Shown here: one piece after another, positions 29,145 to 37,530 of the stretch
How the letters are laid out: every line of letters starts with the position of its first letter
How positions within the stretch are numbered: position 1 is the first letter of the stretch
NCBI GenBank assembly: GCA_000702845.1
Contig: JNKK01000003.1
Coordinates: 62,001-126,000, forward strand
DNA from: Lachnospiraceae bacterium FE2018
GTDB lineage: Bacteria; Bacillota; Clostridia; Lachnospirales; Lachnospiraceae
DNA length: 64,000 nucleotides
Reading direction: 5' to 3'
The notes under the pieces: generated by a model
Told to the model about the DNA's origin: nothing
The model's input: only the letters and a program-made list of their open reading frames with translations
Databases searched by the model: none
Translations under genes and position numbers: made by a program

Positions 29145-29181
29145 ACTTCTCCAGCTAAAAAACGAATCAATATTAGTTTAC

Positions 29182-29211
29182 AAAATACTCCCCAGGATTG
29201 TATGATATCAA
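29182..29211 (-). promoter_or_regulatory. Possible promoter of the muramidase gene
   Basis: On the minus strand, TTGATA (29206-29211) and TATTTT (29182-29187) are separated by 18 bases, about 38 bases upstream of the start. The match is moderate. The upstream gap also contains the direct repeat TTTTGTGAAT twice (29233-29253). Confidence 0.35.
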
Positions 29212-29255
29212 AAAGTTAACATCTTCGCAATAATTTTGTGAATATTTTGTGAATT

Positions 29256-29864
29256 TTAATTCTGCTTTTCTTTTTCTGAAAACCACACAGAAGCTTTCTT
29301 TTTCATGCGATTCAGAGCATTGTCTACAGATTTTGGACTTTTATTCAGTGCTTTTGCAATTTCCTGATAATTCATCCCCGCCAGATAGCAGTCCAGAACT
29401 TCAATTTCGTACCTGCTCAGCAGTGTTTTTAATCCCGAAAGCGTCTGACTGAATATTTCTTCGTCCAGTAGAAGCGATTCAGGACTTTTACTGGATCCGA
29501 TTTTCCAGTCGATGGTCTCTTGTGTAAATGCGTCCAGTGAAACGGAGGTATTCAGCGGCTGGTTTTTCTGCCGTCTGGCAGCCATGATCGCTGAATACAT
29601 CTGCCGGTCGATGCATACTGCCGCATAATTCTGAAACGGGACACTGTTTTCACGTTCCGGATCAAAATGCTGCATTGCCTTGAACAGACCGATCATTCCC
29701 TCCTGCAGCAAATCATCCTGATCTCCGCCCGCAAGAAAAAGCGTGCGCGCATGCGCGCGCACCAGCTGTTTATAGCGCTCGATCAGCTGCTCGGCCGCCT
29801 GATCATCTCCGGCCTGATACTGCCGCACGAGGACTTCATCCTGTTCAGACTCATATTTTCCCAT
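29256..29864 (-). CDS. sigH: RNA polymerase sigma-H factor (Spo0H family)
   Basis: A 202-residue sigma-70-type factor. Region 2 shows DLLQEGMIGLFKAMQHFD and the ERENSVPFQNYAAVCIDRQMYSAI promoter-melting segment followed by RRQKNQPLNTSVSLD, which matches the Spo0H family. Region 4 ends with YQEIAKALNKSPKSVDNALNRMKKKA, a helix-turn-helix for the -35 element. The gene order cysS-mrnC-rlmB-sigH is conserved in Firmicutes and strongly supports the call. It may govern stationary-phase, competence or early sporulation genes; whether this organism sporulates cannot be seen here. Confidence 0.9.
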   Translation of the reverse strand: MGKYESEQDEVLVRQYQAGDDQAAEQLIERYKQLVRAHARTLFLAGGDQDDLLQEGMIGLFKAMQHFDPERENSVPFQNYAAVCIDRQMYSAIMAARRQKNQPLNTSVSLDAFTQETIDWKIGSSKSPESLLLDEEIFSQTLSGLKTLLSRYEIEVLDCYLAGMNYQEIAKALNKSPKSVDNALNRMKKKASVWFSEKEKQN

Positions 29865-29915
29865 TTTTATCCAGCCCCGTCTGATACAAATATCCGTGAT
29901 TCGTACGGAATCATA

Positions 29916-30653
29916 CTACTGCAGCCGCTGTCGGACAATTTCAAACCCAAGCACACCCGCAGCAACAGATGCATTCAGCGAATCAATGTCCCCGCGCATC
30001 GGGATCGAGGCGATAAAATCACATTTTTCACGAACAAGACGGCTGACGCCGCTGCCTTCATTCCCGATCACCAGGCCAATCGGTCCCTTCAGATCCAGAT
30101 CATACATGGTCGTTCCGTCCATATCCGCGCAGACAAACCAGACGCCTCTTTCCTTAAGCTTTTCAATCGTGCTTCCCAGGTTTGTCACCTTCGCAACAGG
30201 TGTATAATTGATTGCGCCTGCAGAAGCCTTCGCCACGGTTGCGGTCAGACCGGCTGCCCGGTTCTTTGCGATAATCACGCCGTGTGCACCTGCAAGATTC
30301 GCCGTCCGGATGATCGCTCCGAGATTGTGCGGATCCTCAATCCCGTCCAGAAGAAAAAGGAAAGGGGATTCACCCTTCTTCTCTGCCGCTGCAAGTATTT
30401 CATCGACGGATGCATAAGAATAAGAAGCAGCAGAAGCTATCACGCCCTGATGCACGCCCGTCTCGGACATCTGATCCAGCCGCTCTTTCGTGACGAACCG
30501 CACGGTAGTGCCGCTCTTGCGCGCTGCGCGCAGAATCGTCGAGACTGCACTGTCCTTCAGACCATCCTGCACATATAATTTATCAATTGTCCGCCCCGCC
30601 TGGAATGCCTCGCGCACAGCATTGCGACCCTCAATATATCCTGTATCCTGCAT
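29916..30653 (-). CDS. rlmB: 23S rRNA 2'-O-ribose methyltransferase (RlmB/TrmH family)
   Basis: A SPOUT-class methyltransferase of about 245 residues. It has an N-terminal substrate-binding domain (YIEGRNAVREA) and the trefoil-knot motifs: LLDGIEDPHNLGAIIRTA, FVCADMDGTTMYDLDLKGPIGLVIGNEGSGV and DSLNASVAAGVLGFE. It methylates one ribose of 23S rRNA (G2251 in E. coli). The ATG at 30653 is preferred to an in-frame codon 12 positions earlier because AAGGA precedes it. Position between mrnC and sigH is the usual one. Confidence 0.92.
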   Translation of the reverse strand: MQDTGYIEGRNAVREAFQAGRTIDKLYVQDGLKDSAVSTILRAARKSGTTVRFVTKERLDQMSETGVHQGVIASAASYSYASVDEILAAAEKKGESPFLFLLDGIEDPHNLGAIIRTANLAGAHGVIIAKNRAAGLTATVAKASAGAINYTPVAKVTNLGSTIEKLKERGVWFVCADMDGTTMYDLDLKGPIGLVIGNEGSGVSRLVREKCDFIASIPMRGDIDSLNASVAAGVLGFEIVRQRLQ

Positions 30654-30669
30654 ACGCTTATCCTTTTCT

Positions 30670-31224
30670 TCAGCCAATCGTCCGTTCAATTCCCATCTTC
30701 ACGAGCTCAGCTGCCCGCTGCAGATCTCCGGACAGGTACAAATAACCGATGACAGCCTCCAGACCCGTGGCACGGCGGTACTCGGCAGTTGTCGCGTTCT
30801 TTGCCTTGGTAGCGCTTTTCGCATTCCGTCCGCGCTTATAAATCTTCTTCTCGGTCTCCGTGAGATCATCACGGATCGCCTTGATCATAGCTGACTGGCG
30901 CGGAGCGCACTCAATCCGGCTGGCTGCTTTATTGAGTTTATTCACCGATGTATTGCCGTTCTGTACCAGCACCGACCGGATCAACAGCTCAAATACAGCG
31001 TCTCCGATATAGGCAAGTGTCAGCGGCGAGTAGGATTTCATATCCTGCTGCGGAATCTCATATAGTTCGGCCAGCATTCCCGGAATGTCATTCTTCACGG
31101 TTTCCCGCAAATCTGCCATTTGTTTCCCAACTGCGGAATCGTCCTGCTTTGCATCTGTGCCTGCTTTTTTATCTGCAGCATCCTTCCGGCTTTTTGTCTG
31201 GCTTTTTGTCAGGCTCTTTTCCAC
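30670..31224 (-). CDS. mrnC: Mini-ribonuclease 3
   Basis: A 184-residue RNase III-like nuclease without a double-stranded RNA-binding domain, which matures 23S rRNA in Firmicutes. The core has SPLTLAYIGDAVFELLIRS with the catalytic acidic residue, and TAEYRRATGLEAVIGYLYLSGD, the second acidic cluster. The first about 40 residues are a Lys/Ser/Asp-rich extension not typical of the family, so an internal start is possible. The gene overlaps the end of cysS by 16 bases and sits directly before rlmB. Confidence 0.92.
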   Translation of the reverse strand: MEKSLTKSQTKSRKDAADKKAGTDAKQDDSAVGKQMADLRETVKNDIPGMLAELYEIPQQDMKSYSPLTLAYIGDAVFELLIRSVLVQNGNTSVNKLNKAASRIECAPRQSAMIKAIRDDLTETEKKIYKRGRNAKSATKAKNATTAEYRRATGLEAVIGYLYLSGDLQRAAELVKMGIERTIG

Positions 31225-32639
31225 TTAACGCCCTCTCTGGTATCTTCCAGAATGATACCCTGTGCCTGAAGCTGATCGCGGATTTCATCTGCTCTGGCAA
31301 AATTCTTCGCCTTGCGGGCAGCCTGCCGCTCTGCGATCAGCTGTTCGATTTCCTCATCCAGCACTTCTGCCTTGCGCTCTACAATCAGTCCGAGAATATC
31401 ACAGAGTGTCAGAATCTCTTTGCGCACCAGAGCCGCAAAACTGCCGGTGCTCTCTTCTGTCACTTCCGTATTGGCATATTTGATCAGCTCAAATACTGCC
31501 GCGACGGCATCGGCTGTATTGATATCATCATCCATCGCCTCTTCGAATTTCACGCGATACTGCTTCATCTCTTCCAGCTTTGTCTGCTCTTCTGCTGTAC
31601 AGGATGCAGGCTCTGCAGTCACAGGCTGCTTTGCTTCCGCCGCCTTGATCAGATCATTCAGACGGTCAACCGAATTGATCATGCGCTCCAGCGCATTCTT
31701 CGAGGATTCCATGATCTCCGCGCTGAAATTCAGCGGACTTCTGTAATGTGCTGAAAGCATAAAGAAGCGCAGAACCATCAGATCATATTTCTCCTTGATG
31801 TCACGCACAGTAAAGAAGTTGCCGAGCGATTTGCTCATCTTACGATTGTCAATGTTCAGAAACGCATTGTGCAGCCAGTAATGTGCAAACGGCACACCGT
31901 TGCTGCACTCGCTCTGCGCGATCTCATTTTCATGATGCGGGAAAACGAGATCCTCGCCGCCGGCATGAATGTCGATTGTATCACCGAGGTAATGTTTCGC
32001 CATGACGGAACATTCAATATGCCAGCCCGGACGTCCCTTGCTCCACGGCGCATCCCAATATGGTTCTCCTTCTTTTTTCGGTTTCCAGAGAACGAAATCA
32101 AGCGGATCTTCCTTCTGATCCTCACCGGTCACTTTCAGATCACGGAACCCTGACCGCAGATCGTCCAGATTCTTATGTGAAAGCTTTCCGTATTCCTTGA
32201 ATTTACGGGTACGGAAATAAACCGTTCCGTTCACATCATAGGCATATCCCTGCTCGATCAGATTTGTAATCATATCGATCATGCCGGGGATTTCCTGCGT
32301 TGCCAGCGGATGTGTCGTTGCCGGACGTACATTCATATCCGCCATGTCTTTTTTGCATTCTTCAATATAGCGGGTCGAGATTACATCAGCAGAAACGCCC
32401 TCTTCAATGGCTTTGTTAATAATCTTGTCATCTACATCCGTAAAATTTGAAACATAGTTGACTTCATAGCCTTTGTACTCCATATACCGGCGCGCAGTAT
32501 CAAACACGATCATCGGACGCGCGTTTCCAATATGAATCAGATTGTAAACGGTCGGTCCGCAGACGTAGATACTGACCTTCCCGGGTTCGATCGGTGTGAA
32601 CTCCTCTTTCCGCTTCGTAAGTGTATTATATAATCTCAT
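31209..32639 (-). CDS. cysS: Cysteinyl-tRNA synthetase
   Basis: A 476-residue class I synthetase charging tRNA-Cys. It has YVCGPTVYNLIHIGNA with the zinc-binding Cys27 and the HIGN motif (36-39), WHIECSVMAKHYLG and HAGGEDLVFPHHENEIAQSE (zinc and substrate binding), NRKMSKSLGNF (KMSKS loop), and a C-terminal helical domain ending in the usual DTREGVKWKR. Length is normal. Gap to ispF is 78 bases. Confidence 0.96.
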   Translation of the reverse strand: MRLYNTLTKRKEEFTPIEPGKVSIYVCGPTVYNLIHIGNARPMIVFDTARRYMEYKGYEVNYVSNFTDVDDKIINKAIEEGVSADVISTRYIEECKKDMADMNVRPATTHPLATQEIPGMIDMITNLIEQGYAYDVNGTVYFRTRKFKEYGKLSHKNLDDLRSGFRDLKVTGEDQKEDPLDFVLWKPKKEGEPYWDAPWSKGRPGWHIECSVMAKHYLGDTIDIHAGGEDLVFPHHENEIAQSECSNGVPFAHYWLHNAFLNIDNRKMSKSLGNFFTVRDIKEKYDLMVLRFFMLSAHYRSPLNFSAEIMESSKNALERMINSVDRLNDLIKAAEAKQPVTAEPASCTAEEQTKLEEMKQYRVKFEEAMDDDINTADAVAAVFELIKYANTEVTEESTGSFAALVRKEILTLCDILGLIVERKAEVLDEEIEQLIAERQAARKAKNFARADEIRDQLQAQGIILEDTREGVKWKRA

Positions 32640-32717
32640 GTTATCAGGCTCCTTCCTCTGTGTATTATCGACCTTTATTTAAAGAAGTTTAACGGTATCT
32701 TTCGTTTATAAACCCGG

Positions 32718-33281
32718 TTATCCCCGGTCACAATTCACGCATCCCGGGCACCCGGCACAGCCGCCCGGCGCAAATCCTCCTCCGGAACCATCCGAATTCA
32801 GTTCATCGAGCACGGAAGCAATCATGCAGACTGCCTGTGCGGAAATCCCTTCCAAAGCCCCGGTAAAACCAAGTCCTTCCTCTGTCGTAGCCTTAACATT
32901 CACCTGATCCTGATCAATACGGAGCGCATCTGCAATATTATAAATCATCTGATCAATGTACGGACGCAGCTTTGGTGCCTGCGCGATGATTGTTACATCA
33001 ATATTTTCAACGACGTAAAACTTCTCCAGCAGCATCTCTCCGACACGTTCCAGAAGCTTCATACTGGAAATACCTTCATAAGCCGGATCTGTGTCCGGAA
33101 AATGATATCCGATATCCCGCAGCGCGGCTGCTCCTAAAAGCGCATCCATCACCGCATGCAGTGCCACGTCAGCGTCCGAGTGTCCCAGAAGTCCTTTCTC
33201 ATACGGTATTTCCACACCGCAGAGAATCAGTTTTCTGTTTTCTGCAAAACGGTGTACGTCATAACCTGTACCTGCCCGCAT
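32718..33281 (-). CDS. ispF: 2-C-methyl-D-erythritol 2,4-cyclodiphosphate synthase with Cys-rich tail
   Basis: IspF of the MEP isoprenoid pathway; it converts CDP-ME 2-phosphate to the cyclodiphosphate. The catalytic domain, residues 1-160, has GYDVHRF (Asp8, His10), [19 protein letters not shown] with the metal-binding His, FPDTDP and [10 protein letters not shown]. The protein is 187 residues, about 27 longer than the usual family length: after the last helix comes a Gly-rich linker and a tail with Cys175, Cys178, Cys181 and Cys184, a CxxCxxCxxC arrangement. The stop is well placed and the DNA reads cleanly, so it is not an obvious frameshift. The tail may bind a metal or Fe-S cluster. Confidence 0.94.
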   Translation of the reverse strand: MRAGTGYDVHRFAENRKLILCGVEIPYEKGLLGHSDADVALHAVMDALLGAAALRDIGYHFPDTDPAYEGISSMKLLERVGEMLLEKFYVVENIDVTIIAQAPKLRPYIDQMIYNIADALRIDQDQVNVKATTEEGLGFTGALEGISAQAVCMIASVLDELNSDGSGGGFAPGGCAGCPGCVNCDRG

Positions 33282-33318
33282 TCATTATACTCCTTAATAT
33301 ATTATAGTATCTTTACGC

Positions 33319-34341
33319 TCAGTTAAATCCATACCTGTGCTGTGTGATTTTGTATGCCAGCTCGATGAACTTCCTCCCCGGCTTGCCGGGCAGATTTGCC
33401 GTGATTCCGAGCAGGCTCATACGAATCCACATGTAAGCGCCGTAATCTTTCTCCTTCAGACGTTTCCACAGTTCTTTCTTTCCTTCCAGGGATTCCGGCG
33501 TATCTGCCCGGATCTGCATGACAGTCGTGACCATCATAATCGTCCGCAGAGAATGTACCAGAAACGTCCACTGCTTTCCTTTCGCCTTTTTTCCTTCCTG
33601 GCCCATGAAATCGATCATCATATTATTGACCCGCACCTGCTGGTCAAGCCGGCTGATCATCACCTTTTCATTGACAGACTGATCATCCCTTCCGATAAAA
33701 TAACGGTAGAAATTAACATCCATATAGTAGAGTGTTTCCACTTTCAGGAAAGGAATGAACGCATACAGATTATCAACGTAAAATGTATGTTCCGGCAGCT
33801 CCAGACCGCTTTCCCGCAGCACATCCGTCCGGAAGATAATCGAATGCATCAGAATCTGCCGGTTCATGGCGAGCGGTTTCATATCTTTCCATCCAAAAAG
33901 CTGCTCTTTCGGGAAAAACTTCCGGTAATGCATAACGCGCTTATTGCGGGCGCCCTGTTTTTCATAAACAAAATTGGAAATCAGAACATCTGTGAGTGTT
34001 CCGTTTCTCACCAGTTGTTTCAGAGCAGCCAGAATTTTTGCATACGCGTCAGCGTCTACCCAGTCATCACTGTCAACAACTTTAAAAAACAGGCCTTCTG
34101 CCGCTGCAATCCCTGTATTGACCGCACCGCCGTGCCCTTTATTCTCCTGATGAATCACCCGCACAATGGAAGGATAATCTGCCGCATATTCATCCGCAAT
34201 TTCCGGTGTTCTGTCTTTGGTCGATCCGTCATCAACAATCAGGATTTCAACATCTTCTCCACCCGGAAGCAGCGATTCGATACAGTTTCTCATGTAAGCT
34301 TCTGAATTATAGCAGGGTACTGCGATTGTGAGTATTTTCAT
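33319..34341 (-). CDS. GT2 glycosyltransferase
   Basis: A 340-residue GT2 protein with TIAVPCYNSEAYMRNCIESLLPG, LIVDDGSTKDRT, GHGGAVNTGI and VVDSDDW (metal motif). The C-terminal part, about 210-340, is basic and mostly helical. It resembles streptococcal/clostridial EpsJ-like enzymes acting on lipids or capsule. It is far from the main locus and next to ispF, transcribed from the same direction. Donor and acceptor unknown. Confidence 0.85.
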   Translation of the reverse strand: MKILTIAVPCYNSEAYMRNCIESLLPGGEDVEILIVDDGSTKDRTPEIADEYAADYPSIVRVIHQENKGHGGAVNTGIAAAEGLFFKVVDSDDWVDADAYAKILAALKQLVRNGTLTDVLISNFVYEKQGARNKRVMHYRKFFPKEQLFGWKDMKPLAMNRQILMHSIIFRTDVLRESGLELPEHTFYVDNLYAFIPFLKVETLYYMDVNFYRYFIGRDDQSVNEKVMISRLDQQVRVNNMMIDFMGQEGKKAKGKQWTFLVHSLRTIMMVTTVMQIRADTPESLEGKKELWKRLKEKDYGAYMWIRMSLLGITANLPGKPGRKFIELAYKITQHRYGFN

Positions 34342-34393
34342 ATTGGTTTTATTGCTTCCTTTCCTGCAGACATGTATCTTACATCATGCCATA

Positions 34394-34399
34394 ATTATA
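34394..34399 (-). promoter_or_regulatory. -10 box candidate for the GT2 gene
   Basis: Minus-strand TATAAT at 34394-34399, 52 bases upstream of the GT2 start, in the AT-rich divergent gap. No good -35 was seen at the expected distance, so the element is only a candidate. Confidence 0.35.
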
Positions 34400-34450
34400 C
34401 ATAAAAAGCAAGAAAAACGCTGTGTTTGTATTTCCTAATCAGAACGGGCG

Positions 34451-34459
34451 TGCTATACT
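34451..34459 (+). promoter_or_regulatory. Extended -10 promoter for the HAD hydrolase gene
   Basis: TGCTATACT at 34451-34459 is an extended -10 (TGnTATACT), 36 bases before the ATG at 34496; the -35 region (TTTCCT) is poor, as is common for extended -10 promoters. GAAAGGG near 34482 is the ribosome site. Confidence 0.5.
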
Positions 34460-34495
34460 TTCAGTGATTCAGTTTAACAAAAGAAAGGGTATTAT

Positions 34496-35146
34496 ATGAC
34501 TGAACTTTATCAGCCGCGATTTGGCATCATTTTCGATATAGACGGAACAATGTGGAACTCCTGTGATATCGTCGCAGTCGCATGGAACCGGGTAATGATC
34601 CGCTACGGATTCGAGCCGCGGCTGACCGGTGAGCTGCTCACATCCGAATTCGGCAAGCCCCTGGATGAGATCGGTATCAATCTTGTTCCGGAAGCCAGTC
34701 CTGAAATCATTAAAAAAATGCTGCCGGAATGGTTTGAAGAAGAAGAAGCGGATCTGCGGATAAAGATGCCATATGTCTACGACGGACTGGAAGCAGCACT
34801 GCAGTATTTATCAGCACGCTGCCCGCTTTTCATCGTCAGCAATGCGCAGGCGGGTTACATCGAGCTCTTCCTCGAAAAAACCGGATTCGGTCATTATTTC
34901 CGCGGGTTTGTCAGCAATGGTGACACCGGCCTCCCAAAAGACGGAAACATCCGCCTGATCATGGACAGGTATCATCTGACCGATGCCGTTTACGTCGGCG
35001 ATACACAGGCAGACGGCGACTGCACCCGCAAAGCACGTGCAAAATTCGCCTATGCCTCTTACGGCTTCGGCAATACAGATGAATATGACTATTATCTCAC
35101 GTCACCTGCCGACCTGATAAAACTCGATTTCCCCGGCGCCAACTAA
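34496..35146 (+). CDS. HAD-family phosphatase (phosphoglycolate phosphatase-like)
   Basis: A 216-residue haloacid dehalogenase-fold hydrolase. Motif I is FDIDGTMWNS (residues 13-22) with nucleophile Asp14 and acid/base Asp16; motif II is FIVSNAQ; motif III is LPKDGN; motif IV is VYVGDTQADGD. A helical cap of about 60 residues lies between motifs I and II, the C1 subclass with phosphoglycolate phosphatase and beta-phosphoglucomutase. Substrate unknown. It is followed by a TSCPD-domain gene 79 bases downstream. Confidence 0.87.
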   Translation: MTELYQPRFGIIFDIDGTMWNSCDIVAVAWNRVMIRYGFEPRLTGELLTSEFGKPLDEIGINLVPEASPEIIKKMLPEWFEEEEADLRIKMPYVYDGLEAALQYLSARCPLFIVSNAQAGYIELFLEKTGFGHYFRGFVSNGDTGLPKDGNIRLIMDRYHLTDAVYVGDTQADGDCTRKARAKFAYASYGFGNTDEYDYYLTSPADLIKLDFPGAN

Positions 35147-35225
35147 CTACTTGTTCGATTAATAAATCCATGCTCATCGGACAATAACAAATATCAAGAT
35201 CCATATCAAAGAAAGGAATCAAACC

Positions 35226-35480
35226 ATGAAATACCAGTACAAAACCACCGGCACCTGTTCACAGATGATTCAGTTTGAGATCGATGACAACGGCCTGATT
35301 CAGGACGTCCAGTTTATGGGCGGCTGCAACGGTAATCTGAAGGGCATCGCACGTCTCGTAAAAGGGCGCAAGGCTTCTGAAGTCGCAGAACTCCTGAAAG
35401 GAACAACCTGTGGACCAAAACCGACATCCTGCCCGGATCAGTTTGCAAGAGCACTTGAAGCTGCACTCGCACAGGGCTGA
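35226..35480 (+). CDS. TSCPD-domain protein (TIGR03905-like)
   Basis: An 84-residue small protein resembling the family whose consensus ends in T-S-C-P-D; here TSCPDQF near the C terminus, with a preceding GGCNGN and GTTCGPKPTSCPD. The four cysteines in the body (C12, C34, C67 and C73 approximately) could bind a metal. It resembles the C-terminal domain of adenosylcobalamin-dependent ribonucleotide reductases. Function is unknown. AAAGGA precedes the ATG. Confidence 0.85.
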   Translation: MKYQYKTTGTCSQMIQFEIDDNGLIQDVQFMGGCNGNLKGIARLVKGRKASEVAELLKGTTCGPKPTSCPDQFARALEAALAQG

Positions 35481-35513
35481 AACATATAGTAAATTGCGAT
35501 CTGAAAAATACAG

Positions 35514-35539
35514 GGCGGGCTGCCGTATGACAGCCCGCC
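35514..35539. terminator. Bidirectional hairpin terminator
   Basis: A 9-bp perfect stem (GGCGGGCTG/CAGCCCGCC) with an 8-base loop between convergent genes. A T-rich run follows on the minus strand (CTGTATTTTT) and a weaker one on plus. The same stem core GCGGGCTG recurs in the terminator after glgD. Confidence 0.8.
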
Positions 35540-35619
35540 TTATCATTTATAATGGCTATAATAACGTTCAAGTTCTGCCCGCGATCCCTCTTTAGAAACC
35601 GCAGACTCTTTCTCAGACA

Positions 35620-37530
35620 TCAGCCGGCAGCCTGTGCCTGCTTTCCGGTATAGAGCTGGTAGTATCTTCCTTTCATCTCCAGCAGTTCTTCGTGTGTGCC
35701 GCGCTCAATAATATTCCCTTTTTCCAGTACCATGATACAGTTTGCGTTGCGGACGGTTGAAAGACGGTGCGCAATGACGAAAGTGGTCCGCCCGTTCATC
35801 AGCTTGTCCATTCCATCCTGAACGATCATCTCGGTACGGGTATCAATGGAAGATGTCGCTTCATCCAGAATCAGCGCCGGCGGATTTGCAACCGCCGCCC
35901 GCGCGATGGACAGGAGCTGCCGCTGGCCCTGGCTCAGGTTGCTGCCGTTTCCGGTCAGAACCGTATCATACCCCTTCGGCAGACGCATGATAAAGCCATG
36001 CGCGTTTGCCAGTTTTGCAGCCGCCTCGATCTCCTCATCTGTCGCATCCAGCTTGCCGAAGCGGATGTTGTCGCGAACGGTTCCGGTAAACAGGTTTGTC
36101 TCCTGCAGAACCATTCCGAGCGACCGGCGCAGATCTGCTTTTTTGATTTTCCGGATATTGATGCCGTCATAGCGGATCTTTCCATTCTGAATATCGTAAA
36201 AGCGGTTGATCAGATTGGTGATCGTCGTTTTTCCCGCTCCCGTTGAACCGACAAATGCAATCTTCTGTCCCGGTTTTGCAAAGAGAGAAATGTCGTGCAG
36301 CACTTCCTTTTCCGGCACATAACCGAAATCGACATGTTCCAGAACCACATGTCCTTTCAGTTCCTTATACTCTACGGAGCCGTCTGCCTGATGGACATGC
36401 TTCCAGGCCCAGAGTCCCGTGTGCTCCTTACATTCGACCAGTGCATCACCCGAACGTCTTGCACGGACAAGCATGACATAGCCTTCATCCTCCTCCGGCT
36501 TCTCATCCATCAGCTTAAAGACGCGGTCCGCTCCCGCGATTGCCATGATAATCGAATTCAGCTGCATGCTGATCTGATTAATCGGCATGGAAAGACTCCG
36601 GTTGAAGGTCAGGAAACTCGCCAGTGCACCGACTGTGAGTCCGCTGATATGGTAAATCGCAAAAATGCCGCCGACAATCGCACAGACCACGTAATTCAGG
36701 TTGCCCAGCTGTCCGTTGACAGGTGCAAGGATATTGGAAAAACGATTAGCCTTATCCGCACTGTCAAAAAGCTGATTGTTCAGTGCCCGGAATTCCTCCT
36801 TCGCCTGTTCCTCGTGACTGAAGACCTTTACGACCTTCTCACCGGTCATCATTTCCTCGACATAACCATTCAGTCTGCCCAGGTCCTTCTGCTGCGCGAC
36901 AAAATATTTACCGGACTGTCCTCCGATTTTCCGTGTCACGACCAGCATCAGACCGACCATGGCAAGCGTCACAAATGTCATCGGAACATCGAGAATCAGC
37001 ATGCTGACGATAACACTGACAATCGTAAAAGCGCTGTTGATCAGCTGCGGAATACTCTGACTGATGAGCTGGCGCATGGTGTCAATATCATTGGTATAGA
37101 CGGACATGACATCGCCGTGCGCATGCGTATCAAAGTAACTGATCGGCAGCGTCTCCATATGGGTAAAGAGATCATTCCGCAGATCCCGCAGGGATCCCTG
37201 CGTAACATTGATCATGATCCGCTGATAGGTATAAGTCGACGCAACGCCGATCGCATAAAAACAGACGACCCGCATGATCGCGCGGGCGAGCGGCCCGAAA
37301 TCCGGATTCTGCGTCTTCAGCAGCGGTGTGATGTAATCATCAATCAGGGTTCTTGTAAACATAGTCCCCTGCACATTTGCAAGTACGCCGGCTATAATCA
37401 GAACAAAAACAAGTATCATATGAAAACGGTAATTCCGCGCTACATAGGCAAGCAGTCTGCCGAGAACCTGCATCGGATTCTTGACAGTCGTTTTCATACC
37501 GCGCGGTCTTGGTCCTCCCGGTCCAGGCAT
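35620..37530 (-). CDS. ABC exporter half-transporter, canonical site subunit
   Basis: A 636-residue exporter with an N-terminal cytosolic stretch rich in Pro/Gly, six transmembrane helices (about 40-330) and a C-terminal nucleotide-binding domain. Motifs: Walker A GSTGAGKT, Q-loop LQETNLF, signature LSQGQRQ, Walker B ALILDE with the catalytic Glu intact, and AHRLST. About 40 extra residues between helices and NBD (KPEEDEGYVMLVRARRSGDA) are an insertion. The ATG overlaps the stop of the partner gene (TAATG), implying translational coupling and a heterodimer. Substrate unknown, typical are drugs or lipids. Confidence 0.9.
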   Translation of the reverse strand: MPGPGGPRPRGMKTTVKNPMQVLGRLLAYVARNYRFHMILVFVLIIAGVLANVQGTMFTRTLIDDYITPLLKTQNPDFGPLARAIMRVVCFYAIGVASTYTYQRIMINVTQGSLRDLRNDLFTHMETLPISYFDTHAHGDVMSVYTNDIDTMRQLISQSIPQLINSAFTIVSVIVSMLILDVPMTFVTLAMVGLMLVVTRKIGGQSGKYFVAQQKDLGRLNGYVEEMMTGEKVVKVFSHEEQAKEEFRALNNQLFDSADKANRFSNILAPVNGQLGNLNYVVCAIVGGIFAIYHISGLTVGALASFLTFNRSLSMPINQISMQLNSIIMAIAGADRVFKLMDEKPEEDEGYVMLVRARRSGDALVECKEHTGLWAWKHVHQADGSVEYKELKGHVVLEHVDFGYVPEKEVLHDISLFAKPGQKIAFVGSTGAGKTTITNLINRFYDIQNGKIRYDGINIRKIKKADLRRSLGMVLQETNLFTGTVRDNIRFGKLDATDEEIEAAAKLANAHGFIMRLPKGYDTVLTGNGSNLSQGQRQLLSIARAAVANPPALILDEATSSIDTRTEMIVQDGMDKLMNGRTTFVIAHRLSTVRNANCIMVLEKGNIIERGTHEELLEMKGRYYQLYTGKQAQAAG

